A stretch of 64,000 nucleotides of DNA from Gnetum montanum (Eukaryota; Streptophyta; Gnetopsida; Gnetales; Gnetaceae): assembly GCA_015680685.1 (NCBI GenBank), contig MNCI01005867.1:1032156-1096155 (forward strand), in the 5' to 3' direction. Shown in pieces: positions 49,301 through 57,321 of this stretch. Below the pieces are notes generated by a model that worked only from the letters and a program-made list of their open reading frames with translations, was not told the origin of the DNA and ran no database searches. The stretch's first letter is position 1. Each line of letters begins with the position of its first letter. The translations under genes were made by a program, and so were the position numbers.

Positions 49301-52300
49301 CAATGATCTCACACTTAGTTATCTAGAAGATTGTGCCAGCCCAAGCCCACAAAATTTGACCAAATTGTGCATGAACATTTGGGATATGTACAGTTGTTCA
49401 AGGGTTTACTCTAAAGCTCATTAGATGCCTTAAACTATAAAACACCAAAAATACAAACTTCACCCATATCATACACATTCATTAATTAAAGTATTCATTC
49501 ATTTACGTATTCATTGAGCTGCAATGATTCATCCTTATCCAAGGTACTTATAACTGTACGGTATGTTGTTGGGCCATCAAGGTTATGACTAAGAGTCATT
49601 TTATGCTTTCCATGTAAGGTGTTGCACCTGTCCCTTCAAGGATTACAATCCATGTGTGTGTGAGCACTGCTACTTGTCCTAAAAAAGATTACATTACGTA
49701 TGTGTTCTTAATTGCTTTATTATTATCTTTATAAATACATAAAAATTATAAAATATAAAATCATAAATATTTTCTCTACTTTTTGACCATGGCAACACAG
49801 ATTTCTCATGTATTATATGTATCATATATCTTTTACATTTATTGAACATAATGATATATACAATGTTGCAATTCACATTGTATATATCGTTACGTTCAAT
49901 AAATGTAAAATATATATGATACAATTAGGTGTTAGCCTAGTGGTATGGCTCTTGGACTAGTAACCCCACAAGTTCAATTCTAGTAGATAGCACTAAGTTA
50001 TAAACTTCTATAAATCTTGAGGTGTACCAATGTTTTAATTATTTCGGGTTCCAACACCTGCCACATTAAAACCATCTTCAGAAGTTAATGACCAGATCTC
50101 ACAGTTGTTCTTGTTCTCTATGATACAGTCCCATTAACCATGGCCTATGGGACTCCTATCAATCATTAAAAACAAACCCACAAATTTACTTTATGGTGAA
50201 AAGTTGTGTGGTTATTATGGTTGGAAAGGAACAACCAAACCTTCAACGCTCATAAACTACATGATCTTCATTATATAGTGGAGTAGGGCATAGCTAATTT
50301 CCAAAACGCAAACAAACTTGGAGGCTGCTCGATAGCATAACTTGCAATGCACAAAGTTCACTAACATGAGCCTATGACCCACAAAGTGCTCAAAGCATTC
50401 TATGCCTACCCACTCCTCGTTGCTCATGGATGGGCCAACTATTTCAAACAGCTCCATTATTGTTCAACTTCTTGGGTGTCTTAAGCTACAAGAACCTGGC
50501 ATGGTGGACGGATTTCCCATCTGGCTCAGCACCAGCCTTGTGCTGGTGGGCTACAAGGCTTCCAAACTATAACTTCATTCTTGCTCACAACAAGCGCTAT
50601 AGACTAAAGGTTGTCCAACAATTCATGGGGACCTTGACCTTGCCGATGAAAAAGAAGGGCTGCTACAGACACAATAGCTTTCCGAAAATCAGAGCAAAGT
50701 TGATGCAACACATTATCAAGAACATAACCTTTGATTCCTGTGTCTTGCACCTCACAAGGTTTAATTTCCGTATCCTGTGTGCTATAAGCTTGGGTGACCC
50801 ATTGGATGCAATGAACTTGTCAGTGTAGCTGGCGACTTCCCTTACAGAGGAGTTAAGGGAAGCAACTAGAACAAGGATGCCAGATTTAGCTCATCTTGTG
50901 AAGTTCTGAAGGGGCCTCAACCTGGAGATACAACAAACCATCCTTGCACTACCATGTCAAGAGATGTGTGCAAGCGACACTGCTGCGCATGCATGCAGCC
51001 AACACTCCTTCCAGTGTCGGCATAGGATGCAGGGACCTGCTGATGAGTAATTGCTTTGTTCAGGTGTTGTTCCCCAATTTTTGTATCTGTAATTCAGAGT
51101 GTTATGTGCCTGCCTGTTTTGCTTTTTCCAGCCTAGTATGGAGGTGCTTTCAGTTGTAATCTATGTGACTTTGATATAGCCAGTATTATTTATAGCTGTG
51201 GCAGTGCTGTTGATGCAAAAGGCATGAATAATTTGTGGTTAGGTCTTAGCCGTTTTTGGTTTGCTTGGGCCTGGAGTCCCCGGATATATAGTCATGATGT
51301 AAATCTCCATTTTTGCTGCAGAACACCCCCTGGTTAAGCTAATATGATCCACCTGCCTTTACCCGTTGGGAAAGGGAATGCATATCACTGTTCTATTTGC
51401 CTGGTTGGGAATAAAATTATTTTTTATTTTATTTAAACAAGTATTCTTGGGTCCACCCTGCTGACATGCAGGGGTGGAATCCAGGAACACTTGTTTAAAT
51501 AAAATAAAATGTGATTTCATTTTCATCCAGCCAAATAGCATAAAGGTATGCATTTTGAACCTCATGCAAGTTAAGGGTTTAAGTTTCTTTTTCACTTTTA
51601 AATTATTGGTCTGAACATATACATAGAATGTTTCAGCAAGCCAAGCCTTCACAATGAATAATGATGCATACTACCATACATAGACATGCATGGTGGTTAA
51701 CACTAGGTGGGGACACTTCCATGATGTCCAAGACTACTTATGAAAGTTTCTAAAAGCTTAAGTCAAAGTTTGGGTTTGAAAGATGGAAATAAAGGGCTTC
51801 TACCCTAGAATACAAATCCAAAATGTACTTCATGCCACTGAAGGGTCTCCGGTGCTTAAATTTAGGAGTTACCATGTTAGTAAGTAACATCCGATGCCTA
51901 TTTGTTAAAGTAGGTACTTAACTTATTCCTTACATAGTTAATCTTTTTGTTTAATAGTGCATTGAGAACAATTTTGCAAACTCTCTGATCCTCAATACTC
52001 CTACCTACAGTCATTTTGACTTCTTTTCATACACTCTTCCGTAACAATATAAGTCATATCAAATAGCTCTATGAATCACTGCATCTGATAGTTTTAGCCA
52101 TCACGACCAGGAGTTATCTATACAAGTTATGTGAAAACTGTGATATGTCAATTGTCAGCTGTGAATGATATGCTAGAATAACTTGCTTTAACAAGCTATG
52201 ACAGGCGAGTGTCATCTTATAGAAAAATTCAAACTGGAGCGCATCCATAAGGGGTTCATTAAATTGGTTCTCGTATTCATGCATGATAAATTACTAACAA

Positions 52301-55300
52301 AACATTCTCTATTTTAAGGTCTTTAATACATTCAACTGCCTAGATAAACGATTGCATGTGTCACCCATCACCATAAATAATAAATTCCACAACAGACAAC
52401 AACGTAAATCTACAACCACAAACAGACAAATAAATGAATAATATTGTGGCAAGAAATGTTGACATTGAATCAAAAGGCTTACAGTCTCTGGCCTGCCAAA
52501 TTTTTTTAGCTCCTTCTCAATCAAGTCTACCATGGCTTTGATATACCCTGCTCTCTGATACCATGATGGTATGACAGTATGTTGCATCTTCACAAGATAT
52601 TCATCCTCTCTGAAACAAATAAAATATTTATGCAAATATCATATTTTTGGGTTTACTGAATTTAGAAAATAGTATAGACGAAAACTCTAATAAGTTCCCA
52701 CATTGATTAGACAACTGAGGCAGAACCTGAAAATCTTTTCAAGCAAACGAAGGCTTGATCCACTTGTTGAGATTGAAAATTGAGGGTAAAGTGGAAGAAC
52801 AACTAGCTTGGTAATTTTGTCCCTTTTGATCTGCACCAAAAATATAAAAAACAGGATCAGGTAGCATCAAGCATGAAAAAAATGCTGCCAACCTATAAAA
52901 TGATATTAAAGAAAATTGTAACAAGTAGCAACAACTCAGTTCACATTGTACCCATCTCATTACAATGTGCTATTAATTTTTATTAATAAACTTTTAGAAT
53001 CCAAGTAAGAAGTAAACAAAAGTGAAATAAAACATAAGCTTCAAGAATGGTGGCTTAGATGGTTTAGATGTGCAAAAAAGATCAGACAACAAACCTATAA
53101 ACAAAGGTTGCTCCATTACTGTTCCAAAAAAGCCACCAAAAGGAAGACCAAAGAAAACATGGGAAAAAACATTCGAAGATGATTTGAAGAAACTGCAAAT
53201 AAACAAATGTCTAACTCTTCATAGAGGTAAATGTTGCAAAAGAACTCATGTAGCCAATCCCATTTTCTTGGGGTGATAATGATGAAAAGAAACTGCAGTA
53301 ATAATTTTCAAATCTCTCAAGTCTACTGCATAGGAATCGTCAATAATTTTTAAAAAAACTTACCTGTTCAATTGCTTCCTCAGTAAAAGGATGCCAGTAC
53401 CTCATTCCTACATAAACTTTGGCTTTTAATTTCTTATCCTCAAGAGCTCTCCTCAATGCATCAGCCTGATATAAATAATGGCATTACACATTCTTATGTT
53501 CAGAACTTCGGAAATATTACGCAATTATGCTCTTAAGCAATTACATTAAATGTTTAAAAAATTAAAGATTTATCTGGCATTAGCTTGACTATCCAGTCAA
53601 CAAGTATTATGCATGGAAACTGGGATATGTTAACGATACAGTCAGATGGGTGTCAGCCAGGCTGGCTATAAGAACATAGACTACTTGTCCTACCAATGCA
53701 GAAAGCCACATAGACTGGAATAATATACTGAGGACTAGTATTAGGTGTTTCAGAAATCTAAAAACATTTTGTTAAATGAACTCTTGGATAACTTCAGAAT
53801 ACAAATAGCCACCCACCAGCCTTTTAAAAGTAAAGTCTCAGTTAATTTTGGTGATAGGGTTGATTATGGATAACAATGCTTAAAATTTATTTAGATATTT
53901 TACTGGGGTTAAAGAATTTTATGAAAAACAATGGATGTTTCACTTTGCATTGATTACTTACAACCATTATGCTTTGATCATCTTCAATGGAACTTCGATT
54001 ACCAGAAATGGCATACTGGAACTTGTGTGTTTTTTATGTTGTCCCATAACATTTTATGGAGATGCGCATTGTTTATGAAAAGTGGTAGGAATATTACATG
54101 ACGTTCCTTCACACATGAATTCCTGCTCGTGAATATTGAAAAATAATACAAAAACTTTATGTCTGCTTGCTTAAAAAAAATAAAGTTTCATTTAAAGAAA
54201 CCTGTTCCTCAGTTATCCTTCTAAGAGGAGAGCCACCTCCTATGGCAGCATATCCTTCCTTGCTCTTCGGAGCTCTCATAACAGAAATGAACTGTGCCAA
54301 TAATTTTTGAAGAAACCCAAACATTCTGGGTAAACGAATGATATCCTGGTACATTAATCAATACAATCAGCAGAAAATTAGTGCTCACAGCATGATCTTA
54401 TATAACATTATTAAATATCAACAGAGGTCAACAAGACCTTCATTCATTAAAGAGTACAATCTTGATATGACTAAAAACAAAGTTAAATAAAAATGATAAA
54501 GAACCTGCAGTGATTCTCCAGAGATTGTGCATTCTACTAATAGCAATTTTATGACTTAAAAACATTTTAACTGCCATAAGGATCATCACATCCTCACATA
54601 ATATGATGGCAACGAATAATATGAAGGAATCACTGAACATTAAGATGCCTGAAAACAAGAAGTAAAACAGAAGCGCTAGGAAAAAAAGGGCACAGTATAA
54701 GCAGCGTATGTCCAATTCATAGCATTACACTATACTACTAAAACTGCCATTTTACTAAAGTCGGACAGAAATTATTCTTCAAAGCCTCACAAGGTAAATT
54801 GAAAAAATAACTTAAATGAATGTTTTTCTCTATTGAAGATTTTAGCTGCAGTATGATTTCAGTGGCAATCTCTAAATTGAAATAATGTAAAATGGACTCT
54901 TACTGGATCTGCAAATAAATTGAACAAAAATGGCTGTACATCCCCAAGTGTCTCTGGACCTCCAAGATTTAACAATAGGACACCAACCTTTTCCTGATTC
55001 ACAACAAAACTCTCATTTATGGAAGCATCATACTCAGTAACTGTTGCTCTTGCAGAGATGGAACCACTCTTTGCAGTCAGTTGAAACAGATTTGCATGTC
55101 CCTTGCAAGAGCTAAACTGACATGAGTCTGTTTTTGCATATTTGCTCTTACCACATGTTATGACAGAACTTGGCCTACTAGCAACTGAGTATTTGATATG
55201 CATTCTTCTAGTAGGTTGCATAATACAAACTACATTTGCAACTCTGCAGTAACATTAGGGAAACCCAGTTTCAGAGTATGCAATAAAAGCTACAAAAATT

Positions 55301-57321
55301 TCCAATGGTCAGAACCGCTTAGAATAATTTAACAAATTCATGCTCAAAACAATGAATCATATAGAATATAAAAAAAAACAAGTTCTCCAAATGCTAGAAA
55401 TTACTTGGGATCTTAAAGATCAACCAAGAATCATGATTATTATAATTTGCTCCAACAATAACAATAACAATCCAAATGATCAGCCTTATGGTACCAACCC
55501 ATTCCTACCCTTAAATTGCAACCTTTATTTTTGGACAATGAGACTAATGATGAATTTTTTAAAAATAGAACATAAGAATAAAGTGGAAATTATATACATT
55601 TAGAATAAAATAAATACTACAGATAAATACATTGCATAAATTGCAGTGATCTTCAAATAAATTGGTTTTTTGTTCTTTTTAACAGTTTTAGTTGCGGTCA
55701 ATGTTTGTCCAGACAAAGTTGCTTCTAGTGGATTTTTTGAACCAAACAATTTAAATATATATATATATATATATGAGAAATTAATATGGAGGCAAACAAA
55801 TTTAAATTTACAATTTGTTTCTTCTTTGTATTTACCATCAGAATTGTGGAATATCAGCAGATTCTCCTGAAAAGGAAGAACTTCACTGTCTTGTTGCTAT
55901 ACAGACATGACATGGCAGTACTGAAAGGAAAACGGTATAGGCAAAAATTTTAAAACACACAATATATAGACATTGTCACTTATATTTGTAGTTTTCCAGT
56001 TTTGTATGTTTAAAGAAAAATATGTTGTTCCTCATTGTCTACACAATGTATATAGATATCAAAGATTTAATATTTCTGAAACTAAAACTGAAATTTTATT
56101 TATGTTCACTGAGAACCTGTTGGATCTGTCAGACCAAACCAATTTCAGAATTTCTTTTTACAGAATTTTAAAAAAAAAAAAAAAACATAACTTAGTGCTA
56201 CCCACTGGAATCAAACTCGTCACCTAGGGCTTCCATGCCAAGACTCCTACCACTAAGCTAACACTTCATTCCTTACAAGATATCTACAAGGTGTTACTTC
56301 AGAATGATGGTAAGATGCTTGTTTCTTAGGTCATAAGGCCTAGGTTCAAGCCTGGGCACAGCCGCTCAAAAATATATGTGTTGGCCCTTCCGAGACCTGC
56401 TTGGCAGGACAAGCATTGAGCCTTCAGGTAATAACCTTTTTAATCTACAAGGTGTTACTTTAAATGCCTTAGGTCCTGTAAATCTTAAAATTGTCATAGC
56501 TTAGTGAAATTATTCTTTGTTCAGTAGATAACCCACTAGTAGTTAACATTGTCATAGTGAAAATTTGTCTACTCAATTCACTTTGAAACTTCCTTCTTAT
56601 ACTGCATAAATGTCAAACTCTAATAGTCTTTGAATTTAAAATCCATATTTCTTTTATGAGTGCTCTTGTAGCATTAAAGTAGGTTACTAAAAGAAACGTA
56701 GCATGTCAGAGTTATGTAAAAGAAAATGAAATCAAACAACAAATAGAAGAATATTCCATATATCTGAACTCTGATATATTTAGTTCAAATAATGACAAGA
56801 GAAGTATGAGTTCATATCCATATGGTCATATTCATTTAAAATGTTAAATAGTCACATTTGTTCACTATCAATATGACCATAATTAAAAATTTCTGATAAA
56901 GTCACTTTGACTAATGAACTCACGAGTTTGGAATTCTAAATCATTATCATCATCCTAGCCTTGCCCTAACAAAATAGGGTCATCTTAGTTGAAAATTCTA
57001 AATGATGAAATTAAATCTAACTGATATTGTAGTGCATTACTTTACATATCCACTTATAAAAATTTGCATTTTCCAGGGGAAGTCAAGAAAAGGTTTCAAT
57101 AATTACATCACCTAAAGGAATAAAGTTACAAAATATTTAATTTGATATTTGTAAAATTAGAATAATAATAAATTAAATCACTTAATTCTCAATTACAACA
57201 ATAGTTAGAATGTTTTTTTTTTAAATTAAACATTAAAGAAATTTTAGAAATTGCAATAGTAAACACTAAAGAGTAATAGCATTGAAGACATATTACTTGC
57301 TTTCCGAAGACAAGTGGCCAT
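34351..57321 (-). CDS. FC2: Plastid ferrochelatase with C-terminal CAB motif (FC2 type)
   Basis: Inserts Fe2+ into protoporphyrin IX, the last step of haem synthesis, in plastids. Ten exons, reading leftwards: 57321-57297, 55241-54904, 54345-54202, 53465-53364, 52830-52727, 52609-52483, 37961-37809, 37596-37496, 37064-36863, 34575-34351. The sum is 1521 nt, 506 residues, all in frame. Landmarks: a transit-peptide-like N-terminus; [14 protein letters not shown] (about residue 94); [51 protein letters not shown] with the catalytic His; [11 protein letters not shown] with the conserved acidic cluster; and a Pro linker. A terminal light-harvesting-type helix with ETWNGRAAM follows. That C-terminal CAB segment marks the FC2 class, which supplies haem to photosynthetic tissue. 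Intron 6 (37962-52482) is 14.5 kb and full of transposons. Exon 1 (MATCLRKA) and the GAG acceptor at 55242 are the least certain parts; exons 2-10 are firm. Confidence 0.95.
35750..35830 (-). mobile_element. tRNA-derived SINE-like relic
   Basis: The minus strand reads GAGGTGTTGCTTGC (A-box region) and AAGTTCAACCC (B box, 35768-35778) at tRNA-like spacing. It starts with the same AGGTGTT as the copy at 49926. Confidence 0.45.
36119..36190 (-). mobile_element. tRNA-derived SINE relic
   Basis: The minus strand reads GGTGGTAGCTTAGTGGTAAG then AGTCTTCGCAT. This is the same head as the copies at 24725 and 56180 (TTAGCTTAGTGGTA, AGTCTTGGC). The B box is degenerate. Confidence 0.55.
38174..38275 (-). 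mobile_element. tRNA-derived SINE-like relic
   Basis: The minus strand has TAGTTGGTCAGGTGGTTAC (A-box region, 38250-38268) and GGGTTTAAAGCC (B box, 38211-38222). Spacing is longer than in the other copies. Confidence 0.4.
38640..39647 (+). mobile_element. LINE A, 5' fragment (endonuclease end and start of RT)
   Basis: At 38648-38908 the frame reads like the end of a plant LINE endonuclease ([20 protein letters not shown]). At 39367-39627 comes the RT entry motif [18 protein letters not shown], where the family has K-G-KA.GPD.IP.E. The frame is cut at 39647 by the chromovirus LTR and resumes at 45027. Stops are frequent, so it is a fossil. Confidence 0.8.
39648..40245 (-). repeat. 3' LTR of the chromovirus-like element
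   Basis: 598 bp, close to 44425-45026. It ends TCGTGACA on the plus strand. The two LTRs differ at scattered sites, mostly transitions. Confidence 0.9.
40270..44397 (-). pseudogene. gag-pol polyprotein of the chromovirus-like element, inactivated
   Basis: The gag start is the ATG at 44397, only 14 bp past the primer site. Gag runs to about 43486, followed by a Cys/His knuckle ([13 protein letters not shown], about 43430-43475). The protease at 42973-43335 has [10 protein letters not shown], with D-M-G-A replacing D-S/T-G-A. RT at 42111-42623 has [12 protein letters not shown] but the active site reads [11 protein letters not shown], where the family has Y-x-D-D, so one catalytic Asp is gone. 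Next come RNase H ([14 protein letters not shown], 41724-42065) and integrase pieces ([27 protein letters not shown], 41127-41372). At 40296-40375 the tail reads [19 protein letters not shown], a chromodomain-like end. Many stops separate these blocks. Confidence 0.88.
44411..44422 (-). other. Primer binding site, tRNA-iMet type
   Basis: The minus strand reads TGGTATCAGAGC two bases inside the 5' LTR. This is the standard initiator-Met primer site of many plant LTR elements. Confidence 0.92.
44425..45026 (-). repeat. 5' LTR of the chromovirus-like element
   Basis: 602 bp, matching 39648-40245. The outer end reads TCGTGATA (family TCGTGACA), followed by the target-site copy atacc. Confidence 0.9.
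45027..45450 (+). mobile_element. LINE A, 3' fragment (RT core)
   Basis: Resumes the RT frame of 39367-39647 with [11 protein letters not shown]...[12 protein letters not shown]. The catalytic region follows in broken frames, ending around a GLHP-like motif near 45430, where plant LINEs have GLHQGSALSP. Beyond about 45450 homology stops and LINE B material begins. Confidence 0.75.
45455..48345 (+). mobile_element. LINE B, L1-type non-LTR retrotransposon, decayed
   Basis: A basic/Pro-rich ORF1-like stretch at about 45689-45877. An APE-type endonuclease follows at 46120-46440 ([12 protein letters not shown] near its start). RT blocks include [13 protein letters not shown] (about 47550), a catalytic motif read as [11 protein letters not shown] (47935-47970, family YADD with Tyr to His) and [14 protein letters not shown] (about 48255). 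Frameshifts and stops lie throughout, and the canonical sequence ends near 48345. Orientation is opposite to the host gene. A possible C-terminal scrap lies at 50190-50290. Confidence 0.85.
48346..49818. other. Unassigned stretch within intron 6
   Basis: About 1.5 kb after the LINE B RT, with no domain recognised. A TATAAATACC box occurs at about 48441, so part of an LTR is possible, but I cannot pair it with a second copy. Confidence 0.35.
49819..49922. repeat. 104-bp hairpin: 48-bp inverted arms, 8-base loop
   Basis: Left arm 49819-49866 (GTATCATATATCTTTTACAT start) and right arm 49875-49922 are reverse complements with about three mismatches. The loop is TGCAATTC. It could be a small MITE or a snap-back duplication. 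It ends 3 bp before the SINE at 49926. Confidence 0.9.
49926..50010 (+). mobile_element. tRNA-derived SINE copy
   Basis: A box TAGCCTAGTGG (49932-49942) and B box AGTTCAATTC (49971-49980) at normal tRNA spacing, then a body with TAGCACTAAGTTAT (49988-50001). That 14-mer is identical to the copy at 56180-56270. The head cannot form a credible acceptor stem, so it is not a working tRNA gene. Confidence 0.65.
50190..50300 (+). mobile_element. Possible LINE C-terminal scrap
   Basis: One frame reads [18 protein letters not shown], resembling the W-x-x-WLERNNR-F tail of plant L1-type RT proteins. It may be the end of LINE B, separated from it by about 1.8 kb of inserted sequence. Confidence 0.5.
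50301..51376. other. Unassigned stretch with a 132-codon open frame
   Basis: The plus-strand frame 50430-50828 is the longest here but shows no domain I recognise. Its position after a LINE tail and inside a host intron argues for decayed transposon sequence. Confidence 0.35.
51377..51554. mobile_element. 178-bp foldback (MITE-like) element
   Basis: Arms 51377-51461 and 51468-51554 are imperfect reverse complements around a 6-base loop (TGACAT). The inner arm pairs best, through TATTTTATTTAAACAAGT and the CCACCC...TGC next to the loop. Pairing continues outward through CTATTTG-CTGG to AATGCATA at both tips. No coding capacity. Family unknown. Confidence 0.8.
53040..53290 (+). mobile_element. 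LINE 3' end fragment in ferrochelatase intron 4
   Basis: The frame 53070-53276 ends [20 protein letters not shown]...[13 protein letters not shown]. This matches the C-terminal tail typical of plant LINE polyproteins (RP.KTW.E....DL..L...KR.HVADP). It is followed by GGGTGATAATGATG, like the GATGAT tail of such LINEs. Only the 3' end is present, as expected of 5'-truncated LINE insertions. Confidence 0.75.
56168..56270 (-). mobile_element. tRNA-derived SINE copy with homopolymer tail
   Basis: The minus strand has GTGTTAGCTTAGTGGTA (A box, 56248-56264), GAGTTTGATTCC (B box, 56207-56218), the body TAGCACTAAGTTAT (56187-56200), then a long T-run. This is the best-preserved copy of the family and suggests that the element ends in a T tract on its own strand. 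Confidence 0.65.
56300..56365 (+). mobile_element. tRNA-derived SINE-like copy, second subfamily
   Basis: A box GATGGTAAGATGC (56306-56318) and B box GGTTCAAGCC (56343-56352), then GGGCACAGCC. It matches the arrangement of the copy at 24970. Confidence 0.5.

Larger units (their letters stand above)
37962..52482 (-). other. Ferrochelatase intron 6, 14.5 kb, transposon-filled
   Basis: Donor ACT|GTAAGC after exon 6 (52483) and acceptor TTGCAG|GTTGTG before exon 7 (37961). Inside, in plus coordinates: a SINE-like relic, LINE A split by a chromovirus-like LTR element, LINE B, about 1.8 kb of unassigned sequence with a hairpin and SINE, a LINE C-terminal scrap, an unassigned stretch (50300-51376) and a foldback element. 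The exons on both sides are intact, so the intron is presumably still spliced. Confidence 0.85.
55242..57296 (-). other. Ferrochelatase intron 1
   Basis: 2055 bp, A+T-rich, with a (TA)n run near 55755-55775. It carries a SINE copy with a 16-17-base A-run (minus, 56168-56270), a second-subfamily SINE-like copy (56300-56365) and a possible LINE tail on the minus strand at 56940-57000 (TTAGGGCAAGGCTAGGATGA). Confidence 0.65.

Noticed and set aside
49926-49990. Functional tRNA gene
   Set aside because: A and B boxes are present, but no acceptor stem or anticodon loop forms, and the copy shares a non-tRNA body with another locus. Called a SINE instead.
50430-50828. A 132-codon open frame as a host gene
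   Set aside because: No domain, sits in a ferrochelatase intron among LINE remnants on the opposite strand, and lacks splice or promoter support.
52739-53206. Minus-strand frames around ferrochelatase exons 5 and 6 as separate genes
   Set aside because: They are exon readings running on into introns, or reverse shadows of a plus-strand LINE tail.
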